In this document: one piece after another, positions 23,701-36,548 of the stretch
Numbering within the stretch: the stretch's first letter is position 1
How the letters are laid out: every line of letters starts with the position of its first letter
Origin: Parascedosporium putredinis
Lineage: Eukaryota > Ascomycota > Sordariomycetes > Microascales > Microascaceae
Direction of reading: 5' to 3'
DNA: 64,000 nucleotides
Assembly (NCBI GenBank): GCA_949357655.1
Contig: CASHTG010000020.1
Span: 1,240,001-1,304,000 of the forward strand
Program-made: the position numbers and the translations under genes
Notes under the pieces: model-generated
Told to the model about the DNA's origin: nothing
Databases searched by the model: none
What the model saw: only the letters and a program-made list of their open reading frames with translations

Positions 23701-26700
23701 GATCTTGGTTGATGAGAGGGCTGGCGCGGAACCGTGGCCCAACCCCACCTTACGAAACACCCCGCCATGCCATAGATTGATCAATTGATGCTTTGAGGAG
23801 ACGAATACACGCTCACGCTTCGCTCTGGTCCCTTTGTTCAATGTTGGCCCCCTGCCTCCTCTGTGGATCGTGCGGGGTGGACAAGGAAAGGAAAATCGAT
23901 TCTCTCTCAATGGCATATCGACATTCTCGTTAATGTAGGGGGCAGGAGTTCGGCAGTCCAACATTCACACGTCGTGGGTTGCGACGCTTGGTCGAAGGGT
24001 GTCGACGGCATTGACAACGCGCAAGCAAGTGATCGACCAAGCAGACCCGAGTGTCATGCCTGCGGTCTGTGTGCTTTTGCCGGGTTTTCCTGCCATGATT
24101 CTTCTCTTTTCAGCTTTTGAAGGGTTTTTCTTTTCTTTTTCTCGCTTTGTATATCTTTGTGGATTTTGTTTCGTTGCCCTTGCTACTTTTTTTTTTTCTT
24201 ATTTTCCGAAGTTTTCACTTCCTTGTGCTCTTTTGTTGATTCCGACGCAACTGCTTGCTCGATTCGCCCAAGAGCTTTCTTAGCACATGGGATGCAGGGA
24301 TTGTGGTGGTGGCAGTGACCGATCCCAAGAATCCTCCCACCGATTAATCCCACCACGGACATGAACCAAAATCTGCGGTCTCCGTCTGGTCTCGGTCCCG
24401 ATGTCACCATCAGTGCTTTCGCGTTCCATCTCCACATTCAACGCGGAGATCTGAAAGTACGCCTCGCGATAGACTAAACTTGGGTACGTTCAAAATGGTT
24501 TTTATTTTGTCTTTTCCTTTACTGGGCGTAATCTACCTCTGTGATGTTCCGGGACGCTGCGCGCTTACCGACTCATCTCGCCGCGCTATTCTATTCAAAG
24601 CTCTCCACAATCGCCCCGGAAAACTACATTGAAGAGACGAAAATAAAAACCACCCCTCTTTTCTTACGGTGATCATCCACGGAGATACTCCGTGCGCCGA
24701 CACAGAAACCCGATTAGTGCCCGCGCTTTGCTTCTGTTTTCCTTCTCCTCCTCGTGGCACCTTGAATAAGATGAACATTGAAGAGACTGCAGTTCCACCA
24801 GCTCTGCAGCTTCGAAATCCGACTCCTTCTTTTTCGGGTGCGCTGTTCCATTCGTGGCCAACGTCATTCGCCACGCGCCAGCGCTTGTTTCTAAATTGGG
24901 AACGGGCTCCATTGACACACCAAAAGCAACTCTGCACAGCCTCCCGCACTGCGCTTGTTGGGAGCTAGCGAGTAGCAAGGCTCGAAGCCCCCTTTGCGAG
25001 CGAGGTCCAACGGACAAGATCTGCATAATGGGGAGCTAAGCTCTTAGGCTTGGGCTGACTTGGGATAACAAGTCAGATAATATAAACTGCCCTGTCTATC
25101 TCCATTTTACCTATTGATAGATCCATGGCGATTGTGAAGAAGAAGAAGAAGTAAGCCCGGACCCTTGGGACCCTTGTAGCCCTAACGTCCACTCGCGAAC
25201 CAGGAGCCGTGCGTTCGTTGAGAGTACATGAATCGCCCTTGTTCTTGTCCCCAAGAATAGAACAAACCAAAGAACACTCATCGGAGAAAAACATTGATTA
25301 GATTAGCATCCACTCGCTCCCAGAGGTTCATCTTTTCCTTTTCCATCGTGCTAAGGGTCTCGCTTCCGCTGCCGAAAAAGATGGATAGCGAACAAGCGAC
25401 GCAACCGCCGCAATAGATTGCTTTTCCATTTCTTTGCACGTTTTTTGTTCCTTTCCGCGCTCGATCACTTCGCGATACTATTCGGAGAAGCGCCAGATCA
25501 CGGGTAGAATCGTGGCCCCGCTTTCGAGCATGTGCATCTTCCCAGATTAGAAGCGACAAGATATCAGATTTATCGCGGAGATGCTCCCCGTTGCTGTTGG
25601 GCGGCACCTTGAAGCTCCGGGCGCGGGCTATTGATCGTTCCATGAACGTGTAAGAAATGCAGAGGCAACCTTTCGACTGGGTTGCCATGTCGGAACTTGA
25701 CGGGTCGGCTTCTATACCTATAAGGCTACTAATAGAAAGGATAGCAGAGAAGAGAAAAGCGGAGGGATCACTATCGCCGGTAAACTGAAGTACCTCGATA
25801 TACAGAGGCAGGCAACCAGATGCCCGAGTGTTGCGGGGGCCGGCTCAAGATCTAGAAATAACACAAAAATAGAGGGGAAACCGGAGAATGAAATCAAGGC
25901 AAAAACAAGGCAAAAAGTCTCCAAAATCGTGTCCACCAGTGTAATGCTCGGAATATGATATCCGGATGTCTTCGCCATCAGCCCCCAGCTTCATCCCGAC
26001 ATCTTGCCTAGGGAGTGACAGCGTCGCTTAACTCGGGTCTCGTCATACCCGTAGGCATCCAATGGTGTGCCAAGGCCCAAACTGCGTGCTGCTGTGTCCG
26101 GGTCATAAGGGAAGAGGGATGGCCCCGACAGCCGAGGGTACGAGTCGGTTTTTCGGCGGAGGCAACGCGGCTGCTCTTCACTGAGTATTCTATCAATGTG
26201 TTTCTAGGCCTGCTTGCTACAGGTCACGACGGTACATGGGTGAAGAAACCATCTCATAGCCTCCTTATCGATAGACTCGCTTAAGAGTGCACATCGGTGT
26301 GGGAGGGGCTGTCACTCCCCGAGGAGCCTTGTCGGGCGACGTTCAGTTGGGCGAGGTAGGACAGTCCCACCCTTTCGTCTGCCGTCTCAGTCGGACTAGA
26401 CAAGAGCTCCGCCACCCCTCCCGGCCCCCAAAGGTTCAATGTTGTGACAGACAATGTGATGTCGCCTAGATTTCAAAGTGCAAGACAGTTTACGCATTCG
26501 ATGCCTCAGAATTCGAACAAAGGCCGGTCCTCGCAACTTCTTTACAGTTCAAGTAGCTGTGTGTGTGTGTGCACAAGGCTCGGTCGTCGCACGGGAAAGA
26601 AACAACGGTGAGATCGGAAAGGAGATATTTGTAAATATGAATGACAGGTTGAGTATTGCGAGTCCTTTCCCATATTCCCAAATGATGAATACCCAGTTCC

Positions 26701-26964
26701 CGGCCTTTGCACAAATAAAACTCAAAATGACATGGAAAGCGGTGCAGAGACAAAACTAAGGAAATGAGAGTAAGAGAGAGAGGAAAAGCTATCTCGTAAT
26801 GACCCAAAATAATGTGCGACTGCCCCGGGAACCTTGATTGAACAAACCAAACGTACAGATATCCTTCAAACTCCAGTGACCCCGTAACCTCGTCCAGTCC
26901 AAGTCCATAAACCTCACATTCTCCTCACGCTTCATCAACCACCCCCATAAAAGCCCCAGCACGC
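20712..26964. other. Six-kilobase stretch without a recognisable gene
   Basis: The first several hundred bases (pyrimidine-rich on the minus strand) are the likely leader and promoter of the NRPS, with a possible leader-intron acceptor CCCTTAG about 80-100 bp before its ATG. Beyond that no motif-bearing protein is visible. The longest open frame (23065-23964, minus, 299 residues) is basic, low in recognisable features and lacks intron support. A small palindrome GCTATAGCTATAGC lies near 22527. Confidence 0.5.
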
Positions 26965-28258
26965 TCAGGCCCAGACCTTGTTGAGCAGCCACTCGCCCAT
27001 GAGCTTCACATACGCCTCCGTCTTCAACACCGCGTCCTTGACGCCCACCTCATCCCCCAAGACCGAGCGACCCACCTGCACATCGAAAGCGTGCACCTGA
27101 TCCGGCACGAGCAGCCACCGCACGCTACGGCCCTGCGCATCGCTCTCCTCCCACGCAAAACGCGGGTCCTCGAGCTCCAACTTGCCCATCTCCGCCGCGG
27201 GCTCCGGCCGGCCCGGCACGGTGTTGAAGCGCGGATCATCCTGCTTGCCGGCAAGCTTCAGCGCGAGCTGATGCGCCTCGCAGACGAGGAAATCCAGCTC
27301 GGCGCCAATGACAAAGACGTGCCGGGGCAAGTGGTCGCGGGGCGCGAAATACGGGGAGAGCAGCGGGTCACGCAGGTCGGTGCCGACTTTAATGTAGGCC
27401 CAGTCGAAAATGGGCGCGAGGCCGAGGATCCAGTCCTTGCGCTGGGCGCGGATGCCGCCGAGGGAGGACCCGACCTTGTACTGGCGGCGCTTGGCCTTTT
27501 CCTCGGGGGCACGGCCAATGTGGTGGCGGGGTAGATGGGCACGATGGCGCTGGGCGGGGCGCGGGGGTGGTTCCGGACGGAGTCGACCTGGCTGAGGCCG
27601 AGGGTGAGGTTGCCGCCGGCGCTGAAACCCGTGACGGCGATGCGGGCGGGGTCGATGGGTAGGGATTCGTCGTCGACGGCGGCGACGTAGAGGGCGGCGA
27701 CGTCGGTGATGGCGGTGGGGAAGGGGTACCAGGGGCTTTGGAGTAGTTGAGGGAGATGACGAGGAAGTGGTGGGTGTCGGCGAAGTGGCGGTTCCATTCG
27801 TCCATTTGCGCGGCGTTGGCGAGGCAGAAGCCGCCGCCGTGGATGGTGAAGAGGGTGGGGAGGGTTTGGGGCGAGGTTTGGTCGTAGTTGGAGGGGAAGA
27901 AGATGCTGTAAGGAGGAGAAGGATTAGGACGGCACTGGTTAGACACGGCTTGCTTCCTTTGCTTCGGAAGCGACTCGTCTTTTGCTTCGTTTCGTCCAGG
28001 TCCACAGGAACTCATGAAGAGGGAAGGAAAGGACTTACCGGACGGGTAGGTTCTGGCGGATGTCGTAGGTCTTGACGATATTCGGGCCCTTTTCCGGAGG
28101 GTAGAAATATTGCTGCCAGCCCTGGTACCATTGCCCGTGGGCGCCCATGCCTTGGAGCACGCTCATCACGGAGGCATAGTAGGCTCGTGTGAGGAGCGGC
28201 AGCGGCTCGGCGACCGTCCGCATGGTGTCGTTCCACGTTGGCTGCTCCGAGTCGGCCA
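26965..28258 (-). CDS. Alpha/beta-hydrolase, hormone-sensitive-lipase-like esterase
   Basis: Carboxylesterase/lipase-type hydrolase of about 387 residues, likely cytosolic because no signal peptide is seen. Two exons: 28258-28039 and 27905-26965, with a GTAAGT...CTTACAG intron that keeps the frame (LPVR then IFFPSNYD). Key motifs are the oxyanion-hole HGGGFCLANA, the nucleophile elbow GFSAGGNL, the acidic residue in GAELDFLV and the catalytic His in PDQVHAFDV, so the triad looks complete. Two one-base shifts (near 27740 and 27510) divide exon 2. Such enzymes occur both in general metabolism and in secondary-metabolite clusters. It lies between the NRPS and the MFS transporter in the same orientation as both, but more than 6 kb from the NRPS start. 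Substrate unknown. Confidence 0.9.
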
Positions 28259-29610
28259 TGGTGTCTGGTTTATGTATATCTTTAAAAAAAAAAAATGAAC
28301 GTAGCAAGGGCACCTCGATAAATGTTAGGACGAGGTCGGACTTGAGCTTCTCTCGATCGGTGAGGAAAGCGTCAAAGGATGAGTTTTTGTCGGGGATAGA
28401 GTTGCGCACGCGCGGAGAGGGGACCAAGCTTGATCTAGCTGCTCCCGGGCCGTGGTGGTGCGATGCGGGGTTGGTTCTTTTTAATATCGGGTCAATCAAG
28501 CTGTCGAGTCTCAGGGAGGAGCTGTCAGTCAGTTGATTGTTCCACTTCCCCAAAGCGCCAGCTGATGTATTCTATCGTTCCTTCGCCAGATGCGATCCCG
28601 CGCTAGAGAGTCAGAGTCCGGTAGTTGGATCTCGGAAATCTACCCCACTTCACGTCGCAGAGAAGAAGCACGAGGTCTCACGATTCCAAGTCGTAGCTGC
28701 CAGGAGTTTATTTCGAGTGCGTGAATGGTTCAACGTAACCTGAGATAGTCATTCCTGAGAATTGATGTTGGAGAGCTTGTGGAGGTTAGGAAAAATGAAT
28801 GAAATTGTTGGGAGCACTGCAAAATAGCAAGGCTGGGAAAGAGCTTGGCTGATCAAGCTCGGTTCGACGAGGCCAGCCAAGCAGAGGCAAACAAATCAGC
28901 TGGCTCGCATGAAATAGCCGGTATCAGAATATTTCAAGTGGCGCTGAGCCACCCTGGTCATCTTGCCTCTTTTGCCTCTCCCCTTTTGGGTGCGTGCCCA
29001 ACTCCCGTTTCTTCTCTCGAGCGTTTCGAAGAGTCGATTGGTTAATCCCCGATCGATTTACCGACTTTACCCTTTTCCCCCTGAGAAGCGCTGGCCATCT
29101 CATCATCTTCGGTGCGGTTTCCTGTTCCCCTGTGCAGATGGATCAAGTGGCAATGAACACGTGGGAAGCGATTAATCGTTCTCTCCTCTCACCCTTGTTT
29201 TGTAAGGAGAGGCTTTGACCATTGAAACAATTGTGGGCAATCTCTCGTCACCGCCATTCTTCGCTAGGCTTCAACAAATAACCCTGTCCGTAGGTGCCTC
29301 CTGCTCCGTGGACACCAGGGCCGGTGTTTACAGCATTGGTATCGACCACGGCGCTTAAGGGGTTTGAAGTCAGAGAAAGCCAGCGCCCTAGACAAAACAC
29401 AGGGGCATCTCTTGGAAGAACAAGAGAATGGGGGTATGGGAGTAGCTGCAGTCTGAGGCAATATCACAGGCAAAGATTATCAAAAGTACATGTAGGCACA
29501 TGGACAGCTTGGTTACGAAAACAGAGACCTGAAAGGCCTTATTCAGACTATAGACTATGACCTGTAAAACCAATAACCCCCGCGATGAACCTTTCTCACC
29601 AGTCCCAGCC
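28259..29610. other. Intergenic region between esterase and MFS gene
   Basis: Promoter side of the esterase gene (with a T-run on the minus strand at 28282-28292) and 3' side of the MFS gene. Only short unconvincing frames are present. Confidence 0.5.
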
Positions 29611-31442
29611 CTACTCGACAGGCCAAAAGGTCTTTCGCGACCAAACCCGAATCTGGCGCCCAAAGACGTAGCAAGGAATCCCAACCAGCGAAAAGACACC
29701 GCACACAATGGCAAGGTCGCGCATCGCACCCTCGTATCCCCTCGTAGTGACCCAAGGCACGGTCGCATAGCTCAAACCGAAGCTGATGAAGCCGCGACCG
29801 GCCGCGACGACGAGAAGTAAAGGTCCCGCCTGCGCGGGCCAGCTATCGAGGACGTAGGTGATGCCGACGGTGTTGGCGCCGAGGAAGGAAAACAGGCCCG
29901 CGGCATAGGGATGGCGATGCCGGCCCAAGACCAAGTCTCGCGGTTGGACGCGGTGCGGCCGTAGATGACGCAGGACACCACGGCCACGATGGCGGGGAGG
30001 ATGGCGCCGACGAGACGGTACTCTGGCTTGTAGATGCCGCGGTTCCGGCGGCTCATGACGCGAATCACCCAGTCGGAGCCGTAGCCGAGCACGGGGAGGG
30101 CGACGAGGTTGGCGATGATGAGGGCGAGCTGGACGAAGCCGAGGAACTCGAACTTGAAGGAGTAGGGCGGGCTCATGAGGAGCGGGGCGAAAGTGGAGGA
30201 GTGGAAGACGTAGACGCCGAGGAAGGCGCCGTTGAGGAGGAGGAGCCAGACGATGGAGGGGATGCAGAAGGACTGGGCGGTGACTTTGTAGAAGGTTAGG
30301 GTCTTGCCCCATCGGGGACGGAAGTGGAAGACGCGGAGGTCGTCCTTCCAGGTTCTGGGGGCGTAGCGGGTGAGGTCGAGGGTGTGGGTTGATTTGGTTA
30401 CGACGGGGACGGTCTTTTCGTCTTTGCTGCCGGAAGTGGTGCCGGGTTCCTCTGTACGCGGTGCTGTTAGCTTTTCAACCCTCCCGGAAGAACAGAAAAC
30501 GAGATGAGAGAAATGGTGGGATGAGGGAGAGGAAATTTTCAATGTAAGTGGGGGATCGTCCTAGTCTTGAAAGAACTTACCGTAGTCATCGAGGTTCCTG
30601 TCGTACATGGTCTCGGGAACCAAGAAAAAGGCAGCAATAAAGAGAACCCCGTTGATGATGGTAATGACACCATACCACCAGCGAACCCCCAAGCAGAGAC
30701 GAGGTACGTAGTCGCCACAAACATGCCGCCGGTGCCGATACCCTGGATCGCCGCGTTCCACGTAGCAGCGGTACCGCGCTGGTGGAGGAAATGCACCTCC
30801 TGCACCATGTACGCGACCAGGGCCTCGCTCTGGCCCGCCGCCATGGAAAGCACATCGCGGCCGGCAATGTGCGAGGACAGGCTCTGGGAGCAGGCGCACC
30901 AGATACCAGAAGCGACCATGATGACGAGGGAGATGAGGAAAACCGGTCGACGGCCGAGGGCGACGCACAGCGGCATGGCGAAGAGGTTGCCGATGCCCAT
31001 GAAGAGGGTCGGGTAGGTGAGAAGATCATTAACGCGCACGGCGTCCTCGGGAGGGTACATGGCCGTGACTTGGGTGACGATGGCGCCCATGCCCGAGGTG
31101 GCGAGGACGGCGATGGCGGAGTAGAGGCCGACGATGAGGACGATGGCGTTCTTGCGCCAGCGGGGAGGTTTAGGGGATCTATGTGAAGAAGAGCTTAGTT
31201 AGTGGCTGATCCGAGTCGAGAAACAAAAAAGGCCCCGCCGCTGCGATTGTGTCGTTGTCCGAGAGGGTTGTCTTACCTTTGGGATCCCGGCTAGGGGTGG
31301 GGATGAGGGTGATGTCCTTGGAGTCGAGCAGTTGAACGGTGCCGGCCTCACAGGTACGGATGGACCCAGATCCACCCTCCTCGAGAGTCTCGATGGTGGG
31401 CTTTTCATTCTTGGTGTCTGCCATTGTGTGCGTCGTTGTCAT
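29611..31442 (-). CDS. Major facilitator superfamily transporter
   Basis: Multi-pass transporter of about 535 residues. Three exons: 31442-31277, 31178-30581 and 30451-29611. Introns start GTAAGA and GTAAGT. The second contains GCTAAC before its acceptor; the first has CACTAACTAAG. A hydrophilic N-terminus is followed by IVLIVGLYSAIAVLA, a loop with ALGRRPVFLISL (the MFS loop 2-3 signature region), a central loop ending PETMYDRNLDDYG, and a second hydrophobic half with SWAGIAIP and LLVVAAGRGF. Frame shifts lie near the first acceptor, near 30700 and near 29920. Two possible starts are 31442 and 31424 (MADTKNEK). It is divergent from the Zn2Cys6 regulator across about 1.2 kb, a usual arrangement for a regulator-transporter pair. 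Substrate unknown; sugar, acid or drug-type subfamily cannot be decided here. Confidence 0.9.
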
Positions 31443-32611
31443 CCCTGTTTGGGGGAAGAAAGAGGCGACAAGGTCAAAGGGAGGTAGGCCAAAGAGAGAA
31501 GGGGAGTTAAAGGGGGAACGGAACGACAGGAGCAGAACAGAACTTTCGATAGAAAGTTCCCTGCTTTACCTGGTTCCAACGATCTATATTGGAAGGGGGT
31601 GAGATGAAAAGAAGACCAGGACATAATCTCAAAAGAAAAATAAACTTCCTCCTGATGTCGACGTTCCATCCAGCTTCTTATATGCTAGAGAGATGCCTCG
31701 ACACTCCGGGGGCGCCGTACCCCAGACAGACGCACTTGCTGGCTCCGTGCAAGGGTTAAGCTCCAGGGCCCGGGTCCATGACCATGGGCGACGTTTGCCT
31801 CCTCCGCATTCAGGGAAACCAAAATGGGGTTTTCGCGGAGAAGCAAGAGAGAAAGGGAGAGAAAAAAGAAGGTTGCGGTTAGTTGCGTGGGCGGAAATGC
31901 CAGAGCGCACACGCACACACACACATCCACCGCCCAGCTCCACTGCTCGATTCCGCGGCACGGTTCGGAAGTGGTCTGGCCCAATGACAAGAAAAGGGTG
32001 GGCAAAATGCTGGGGAAGCAGTGCGGAGTCGAATCTGGGGAAATACCAAAAGGCAAAGGGGGATGGAGCGTGCGAGGGTGTCTGTCTGCGAGTGACGCAC
32101 CCAATCGGCAGATGAGACCATCCCCAATCGAGTTAAACGTCGTGCCCACTTCCTTTGGGAAACCCCATTCACTACTGTGATCCTTCCACTGTTTTGCATG
32201 TCCCCTTTTCCCCGTCTTCTTTGGTCTTGTGTTTCTCAAATCAACTCTGAGGTATGTTTGGGGTACACTAGGATCAATCCAGGGTCCATGCCGACAGATC
32301 CATCCCAAGCAATCAGAGCGCCCCAGATTCCAATCCGAGGTTGTCCTTCTTCTTTCCCCCACAAGTCCCGATTACCCCAACCCTTGTCCCACCACGAGCT
32401 CCCGGCATCCCCCACACGATGCGAACAAGGGAGAGGGGCCGCTTGGGGAGAGAATTCGCACAATATTAACTCTTTCAGCCCCCAAAACTCCTGCTCCCCT
32501 AGTTGGAATTTCTAGATTCCGGCGGTTTGGTGAACCTTGCGCAACCCGAACCGGACAACAGACAACGAGCACCAAAAACCCACGATTGGATACCAACTGT
32601 TTGGTTACAGA
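31443..32611. promoter_or_regulatory. Divergent promoter region, MFS transporter / Zn2Cys6 regulator
   Basis: The 1.17 kb between two divergent starts probably holds both promoters. It includes a CACACA tract near 31905-31925 and CGG-containing words near the regulator (ATTCCGGCGG at about 32517 and AACCGGACAA at about 32549). A 225-codon minus-strand open frame at 31685-32362 has no protein-like character. Confidence 0.4.
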
Positions 32612-35076
32612 ATGGATGCGACTACCATCAAGAAGGGATCCAAGAGGAGAAGGCTGAATTTTGCCTGTGATTATTGTAAGCCCCAGCCCTTTTATCATAA
32701 TTTTATCCTAGGCCCTGTTTCTCATCACCGGCCGGCATCATTCTGCCACGGTCAAACCACTCCGGCCCGGCTTGGGTCGGGCCGGAGTCCGGTCTGCACC
32801 CTTGCTTTTCTTGGCCATGGATCCGTCAAGCCCTGTCCGCATCTCGTGTCCCTAGCCCCAGCTCACCGCAATAACGCAGGCCGAGCCAAAAAGTCCGGTG
32901 CGACGAGCAGCGTCCCTCCTGCCACGCCTGCCTCGTCGCCGGCATCGAGTGCAGCACCACAGACAAGCGCCGCCCCGGAGTCCCAGTCGAGCGCCGCACA
33001 GCCGGAACCCAGCCCCGCTCCCCGTGCCCAGCCTCGCCAGGACATCTCTACCACCACTGGCCCCCGTCTCAGCAGAGCGACGAACACCAGGCCCCGCCTC
33101 GTCGGAGCCGGAGACGCAACCACCGCCGCGCGCCAGCATCCCGACCCCCAAGTCCGACTCGGCCGCCCAAAGAAGTCCTCTGCCCTCGAGCAGAAATGAG
33201 TCCGATTGTGCAGACGACACCTCGGGCCGCTTTTCCGGACGTCTCCCCATGGTCCCGCGGATCAGTGGGAGTAGCATCCTAGAGATTCACACGGGTTGGC
33301 TCGAATTAGCCTTCCACAGGCTAGGCATCGGATGCGGCTTCAGCTCGCTGCTGTCGAACAAGCACCCGCCGTCCTCCAACCCCGCGAGCATCACCTTGAC
33401 ATTGCCGCGGATCCCACCTGAATCGCGATGTCGCGATGCCATTGCCAGCTACTTCGCCACCATCCACATCTTATACCCCATCCTCGACCCAGCCGCCATC
33501 GACGAAGCCCATAAAAGTGTGCTCGTCCTCGGCCCCGCCGGCATGATTGAAGCCGACCGCCTCCCCGAGCTCCTGCTCCTCTACCTCGTCCTCGTCTTGG
33601 GATCCGCCGAGACCGACCACTTGGTCGACTCCTCCGACCTAGCAACGAGCTACATCGGCTTCTGCGAAACCATGCTCGGGCACGCCCTAGGCTGGGGCAC
33701 CTTTGACACCGTCCGCATCACCTTCCTCCTCGCGCTCGCCCTACGTCGAGCCGACAAAATCACCTCCGCGTGGCCCATCACGGGCCTCTGCGTCTCGGTC
33801 GCGCAAATGCTAGGCCTGCACCGGAAACGCTCGAGCGGCCGGCGCAGCCCGGAAGCCATGAGCGACGAGGCCGACCAAGCCCGCCGCCGTGCGTGGTGGA
33901 GCATCTACGCCTTTGAGAATTTGTTTGCTTTTGAGATTGGTCGGCCCTCCGCCATCCAGGACCTCGAGCACGACCAGCTCGAACCCGAGGTGTCTGCGTC
34001 GGACGGGGGCCGGCATTACCGCTATTTCGAAGTCGTTGTGGGCCTCGCGCGGACTTTATCCCAGGTGAATAAGCGGAGCATCCAGGCCCGGGCCCGGGAG
34101 GAGCGGGCTGGGGGAAGGGTTGCAGAGTGCTATCCGGTTCAAAGTTGCGACTACGGGGAGGTGATTCTCCTGTTGATGCAGTGGGCTGAGGGTCTTCCCG
34201 AAGGGTTGCGGCCGAGGTCTGATCTTTGTGCGGGCCGGACGAGTTTCCTTTGGCTGCTTTCGTGTCTATTCAGTACCACAGCGCGTACGTTTTCGAAGCT
34301 CTACGCTCATCTTTTCGTCTGCTAACACTGTCTTGTAGGCTCATCATGACTATGCGAAACAGGTTCCTCATCAGCGATGCGGCCGTTCGCGTCGCCGTGG
34401 AGGACCACGCCGCAGGACAGCCGTGGAACCACGTTATCCGGGATGGCCAATCCATCGCGGCCAATTGTGCTCGTAACATCATCAAGATCTTGGTTGAGGG
34501 CCATGACCGCGGCACGAGGCCGGCTTTGCATACGGCTACAGCCCCATTACAAGCACTTTACGTCTTGTCCATGTATTTGCTAAGGCACCCGGCCTCACGA
34601 CTCGCCCCTTCTGATATCAACGTAGGTTTCTTTCTTTTTATTCTTTTTAATGGGCCTGTCACGAAACTGAGGCTGACATTGCAATATTAGCTTATTCACA
34701 ACGCTGGTGATTTCGCACTCGAATATTACGAGCGGTTCGGTGCCCAGACCAAGGTTCAGGGTATCGTCCGCGTTCTCGACCAGGAAGTAGCTCGCGCCGT
34801 ATCCACGGCCCAGCCGAAGACCATTGCCCGGACCCCGATGGCACCTCCTCCCCCTCTTCGTCTTCGTCCATCATCCCAAACACTCCTAGTAGCGTATCAC
34901 AGCAGACCCCGCTCGGCGTTACCCACGTGCTTCCTGATCTACCGCCAGGGATCCTAGAGATGCAGGCGGGCGTTCCGATGACGATGCCGGATATTGCGTG
35001 GTCGCCGGCGCTGGCGGATGAGATTGGATGGGACTGGGGTGATTTTAGTCTGCTCTTTACAGAGCCAGGGATGTAA
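32612..35076 (+). CDS. Zn2Cys6 fungal transcription factor
   Basis: Nuclear DNA-binding regulator of about 713 residues. The binuclear zinc cluster is split by the first intron: exon 1 ends KRRRLNFACDY, and exon 2 continues CRAKKVRCDEQRPSCHAC then LVAGIEC, giving all six Cys with normal spacing after one missing G near 32895. Introns are at about 32676-32879, 34285-34338 and 34622-34690. A Pro/Arg-rich linker follows. The fungal-specific regulatory domain (about 33290-34620) includes ALRRADKITSAWPITG, GLCVSVAQMLGLHRKR and RRRAWWSIYAFENLFAFEIG, the usual WW-x-Y-x-F-D/E signature of this domain. The C-terminus is acidic and Trp-rich (WDWGDFSLLF), plausible as an activation region. Further shifts lie near 33280, 34280 and 34900. 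Its place between transporter, oxygenase and hydrolase genes suggests a pathway-specific regulator. Confidence 0.92.
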
Positions 35077-35491
35077 TGATTTGTTTATCTTTGGAGGTTC
35101 TGGCGTTTCGTGTACAACATGACATTCAGGATGGCTTAGTCCTTGCACAACAATTGAACATTTAAGTTTTCAGCACAAGACTACTCTTATTATCCCCACC
35201 CCAGTTAAGGCCGTCCAATATTGCCGACATACCCTCATTGCCACTTCTTGATCCTACATGTAAGAAACAATAAATAGAGGGAATCGACATCTTCTATGAA
35301 ATTCACATAACAGCTGAGCATGAAACTTTGAGCGTGTGGTCATAATATTTCTTATTTCATTCTTAGCTCGCCGCAAGTAGGCTGTGTACTTGACTTATAT
35401 CTCATCTTTCTGCCCTAAACGAACTCTTCTAATTTCATTTCTAATTTACATCAATTCCCTGACACAATATCTTTTCTTAGGGAGTGTCCTT
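35077..35491. other. Convergent 3' region, regulator / PhyH oxygenase
   Basis: AT-rich spacer between two convergent genes, with an AATAAATAG-like polyadenylation word near 35270. No gene. Confidence 0.5.
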
Positions 35492-36548
35492 CTACGCAAC
35501 CGTCTGAATATAAGGGATACCAGTCAGCTTGTAGCCCCTCTCAGTCAGGTTGACGGGTTGCCTAGGCTTAAAGTCGTTGTAAGGGCAAGGCTCGCCGTTG
35601 AGCCTCTTGATGGGAACGCCACCAATGTGCATGGCATTCGGCCAATGGGTAGTGCTCTGGGTAGTCTCAAGGGCACCCTTCTTGCGGACAAGCTCCTCTT
35701 GAGTGGCCTCGGTAACGGGCATGTAGCAGGTGTAGGCGCAGAACCTGGCGCGGTCACCGGTAGGGGAGACATTGTAGTGGGGCACGCGAGAGTCCCAGAG
35801 GATGAGGTCACCGGGCTCGGCATTGACCTTGACCCAGCGGCAGCCCTTGTCGGCGAGCCACTTCATGCCGGCGTCAGTGAAGCCGTACCACTCCTTGGTC
35901 CAGGCCCAGATCTTGTCAGGCTCGCCGCGGAATGCATTATGGAACTCCTCGGAAAGCAGGTGGGCGCCCTCGCAGACGATGAGGCCCCCATCGTTGTCAC
36001 CGTTGGGGAGGATATTAACGAGACCCTGCAGGCAGCGGAAGCCGGGCTTCTCGGGATCCTGGTCCTGATGGGGCCAGGGGGTGTTGGGCTTGAGGTCCTT
36101 GCGGTGGGGGAAGGTGAAGTTGACGCCGTCAAAGGAGACGATGAGGTCGTCGGTGTCGTAGACCTTGGCGAAGGCGTCGACGACGCCGGGTTCCTGGCGG
36201 ATGCCCCAGGTAAAGGACTCATGAGCGACGCCGTAGCCGAGGCACATGCCCTTTTCGTTGATGACGGGCATCTTGGCCTCGACGTGGGTGGACGGGTCGT
36301 CGCGCTGGAAGCCGAGCCCGCCCTTGAAGGTCTCGATGTACCGGAACATGTCCTCGGCGTAGGCGTCGGCGCGGTCGCGGGGATGGCGCCCTTGACGACG
36401 GCGTAGCCTTGGCGGAGGAGGTCGTCCCGGAAGTCGCCAAACTTGGCGTCCAGGTCGTTGAAGAGCCGGTTCGGGCCCGCGGGCTTGGCTACGAGGCCAG
36501 CGGGGAGAGGTTGAGCTTCTGCTCGGTGGAGGTGATGGTGGTAGTCAT
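35492..36548 (-). CDS. PhyH-type Fe(II)/2-oxoglutarate dioxygenase
   Basis: Phytanoyl-CoA dioxygenase-like oxygenase of about 352 residues. Members hydroxylate or desaturate small molecules using Fe(II), O2 and 2-oxoglutarate. The double-stranded beta-helix core shows the metal HxD in PWPHQDQDP, the distal His in SRVPHYNVSPTGDRARF, and a following Arg that would bind 2-oxoglutarate. The start at 36548 (MTTTITSTEQ) is the first ATG that gives the family N-terminus; one-base losses near 36500 and 36385 separate it from the main frame. No intron and no signal peptide are seen. Such enzymes are common tailoring oxygenases in fungal clusters but also occur alone. It is divergent from the CocE-type hydrolase across a 1.4 kb region with a repeated motif. 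Confidence 0.92.

Noticed and set aside
31685..32362. A 225-codon minus-strand open frame between the MFS and regulator genes
   Set aside because: No domain, odd composition, and it sits in a divergent promoter.
35384..36406. A 340-codon plus-strand open frame
   Set aside because: It is the antisense shadow of the PhyH oxygenase, which has the metal-binding motifs.
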